Assembly (NCBI GenBank): GCA_025924495.1
Contig: JAICIG010000406.1
Span: 1-7,181, forward strand
Length of the DNA: 7,181 nt
Direction: 5' to 3'
From: Pirellulales bacterium
GTDB lineage: Bacteria; Planctomycetota; Planctomycetia; Pirellulales; JAICIG01
This document shows positions 6,005 to 7,181 of this stretch, piece after piece (positions within the stretch are counted from its first letter, which is position 1; the number at the start of each line of letters is the position of its first letter). The notes under the pieces are model-generated. The model did no database searches and had not been told where the DNA came from. It worked only from the letters and a program-made list of their open reading frames with translations. Position numbers and translations under genes: made by a program.

Positions 6005-6868
6005 ATGGGCACGGCGCATGCGAGCTATAGTTTTACGTTCTATGGCGTGGAGGATTTTCTCGAATTCACCGCGCACATGCTGCATGTTCTTGCCGACCGC
6101 TGGGTTCGTCCCCAATCGCTGCAGGTCTACGTGCCCGGCCATGCTGACGCCGAACGTGCCGACACATTTGCGAAATTGCCTGGTTCGCTTGATGGCCCTC
6201 GACCGACGATCAAACCAGACGGCGAGCGCCTGTTTCCCGGCGAGCGTCTGCTCGAAAACGCTGGCGTGACCGTACTTGAACCGTCGGAATTGCTCCCTGC
6301 CTGGCCGCGAGACCTGGACGCGGCGGTTGGCCTGGTGCGGCAATTCGTTAAACGTGCCGATCAGTTGCGCGCATCAGGCGCAGATCCGCACGCTTGGATT
6401 TATGGGGATTTTTGGGGAAACACCCGAATCGTCGTGCCTGCGGCGGGCGACTTGACAACCTGCTGGGCTTTGCGCGAGCGGATCTGCTTTTCGAACGCTA
6501 ACGTGTTTGAATTGATCGCGGACTTTTCCTTCGAAGCCGAGAGGACCTCCGACATGCACGCCGAGGACACGTTCACTTTCCACCTTTGCAACTTCAGCCA
6601 TATCTGGTCGCATTACGAGCCGCGGTTCGACGTGGCGCGCGATGCCTGGCCGCTGAAATCGGATTTAACCGCCGCACGCGAGAATGCGCGGATCGCCGCG
6701 GCCGCCATTGCGGAGTTGGTCCGCTCCGCTCCCGCGACAGAATTCGCATGGGATTATGAGCTCGAGCACTCGCCGGATGTCGCCGGCGACTTGCCGGAAG
6801 AACTGAATCGGCGACTGGGCGCCGATCGCGTCCGCAAACCCACGGCTACCGTCACGCTGCTCGGCTAG
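6005..6868 (+). CDS. Unrecognised soluble protein, 287 residues
   Basis: I do not recognise this family. The start at 6005 is chosen because AAGGAG (5992-5997) lies seven bases upstream; an in-frame ATG at 5972 has no ribosome binding site and would add 11 unlikely residues. There is no signal peptide or membrane helix, so the product is probably cytoplasmic. It is acidic and carries eight tryptophans (33, 100, 131, 137, 154, 201, 215, 249), several in aromatic stretches such as AWIYGDFWGNTR (130-141) and NFSHIWSHYEP (196-206). Residues 220-240 form an alanine-rich helix. The early segment YSFTFYGVEDFLEF looks like a beta strand followed by a helix. No nucleotide-binding loop, metal-binding cluster or known catalytic triad is apparent. 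Coding is supported by the ribosome binding site and the long open frame. The gene is single, divergent from the membrane-protein gene. Confidence 0.82.
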   Translation: MGTAHASYSFTFYGVEDFLEFTAHMLHVLADRWVRPQSLQVYVPGHADAERADTFAKLPGSLDGPRPTIKPDGERLFPGERLLENAGVTVLEPSELLPAWPRDLDAAVGLVRQFVKRADQLRASGADPHAWIYGDFWGNTRIVVPAAGDLTTCWALRERICFSNANVFELIADFSFEAERTSDMHAEDTFTFHLCNFSHIWSHYEPRFDVARDAWPLKSDLTAARENARIAAAAIAELVRSAPATEFAWDYELEHSPDVAGDLPEELNRRLGADRVRKPTATVTLLG

Positions 6869-7181
6869 CCCAGCTTATTCATCAGCCCACCGAGAATGGC
6901 TGGCAAAGCGCCTCCGCACTAACCCGATGCCGCCGCCAGAGAAAAGCGCATGTCGCAGTTGATGATTCCGGCGGACCTTCTATTTTACGTGCGGCTCGAT
7001 GCACGGATGGCATCGTCCTGCGTAGGATAATTCGCCGGGTTGCGTGGCTCTAGACGTTTCCAGCTCCGAAAGGCGATCGCTGTGCGGTCAGGCACTTCCG
7101 CCGCGCGTGATTCTCGATCTCGGGCGCGACTTCCGGAAACGCTCGAAACGTCGCTTAGTGCCGTTAGTGGCCTGTCACATC
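6869..7181. other. Terminal non-coding stretch with repeat copy D
   Basis: No reading frame of useful length with a ribosome binding site was found in these 313 bases. The only recognisable element is repeat copy D at 7009-7039. A GGCTAGCC palindrome overlaps the stop codon of the preceding gene (6863-6870), but no T tract follows. The next gene presumably starts beyond the right edge. Confidence 0.55.
7009..7039 (+). repeat. Dispersed intergenic repeat, copy D (short)
   Basis: The 23-base core at 7009-7031 matches the consensus of the four copies at every position, including the TCCT-GCGT-AGGA dyad (7016-7027). Similarity to copies B and C continues through TTCGCCGGG to 7039 and then stops. 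Neither the right two thirds of the long copies nor their left flank is present. Confidence 0.7.

Noticed and set aside
5608..6012. Minus-strand open frames over repeat copy C
   Set aside because: They are not kept in copy B, where the equivalent frame is broken by stops and by 1- and 2-base indels. There is no ribosome binding site.
6856..6874. Palindrome at the stop codon of the gene ending at 6868 as a terminator
   Set aside because: The stem is short and broken, and no T tract follows.
1463..7039. CRISPR array
   Set aside because: The four repeats are 1.3-2.1 kb apart with genes between them. There are no regular spacers and no cas genes.
1..7181. Undescribed defence or multi-gene system
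   Set aside because: The genes do not form an operon, and none carries nuclease, helicase, ATPase, reverse transcriptase or toxin motifs other than the IS110 transposase.

Overview
The window looks like chromosomal DNA from a GC-rich bacterium, most likely a planctomycete of the Pirellulales type. This rests on the mix of gene types: a secreted protein built of repeated carboxypeptidase-regulatory-like modules, a polytopic membrane protein ending in a pseudopilin (GspG)-like tail, an IS110 transposase and long intergenic gaps. No marker gene is present, so the assignment is an inference.

Layout from left to right. Positions 1-1351 (minus strand) hold an IS110-family DEDD transposase whose 3' end lies beyond the left edge. 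Its upstream region (1352 to about 1445) carries an 8-bp inverted repeat pressed against the ribosome binding site and a second small hairpin. This is the place where an IS110 bridge RNA could be encoded. Positions 1649-3532 (plus) encode a 627-residue exported protein of about six beta-sandwich modules. Positions 3904-5526 (minus) encode a 540-residue protein with about seven membrane helices and a soluble C-terminal half. Positions 6005-6868 (plus) encode a 287-residue soluble protein that I do not recognise. The last 313 bases hold no gene that I can support.

The most notable structure is intergenic. A dispersed repeat with a 23-base core occurs four times (1468, 3603, 5708, 7009), once in each gap between genes and always in the same orientation. 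The two central copies extend to about 175 bases at roughly 80% identity by eye. They differ by 1- and 2-base indels, which argues against coding. The divergent gap 5527-6004 also contains two strong dyads (5564-5580 and 5595-5622) just upstream of the membrane-protein gene.

The three host genes do not form an operon: their orientations are plus, minus, plus, with gaps of 371 and 478 bases. I see no shared pathway and no defence system, CRISPR array, tRNA or rRNA. The items most worth following are the repeat family and the IS110 leader.
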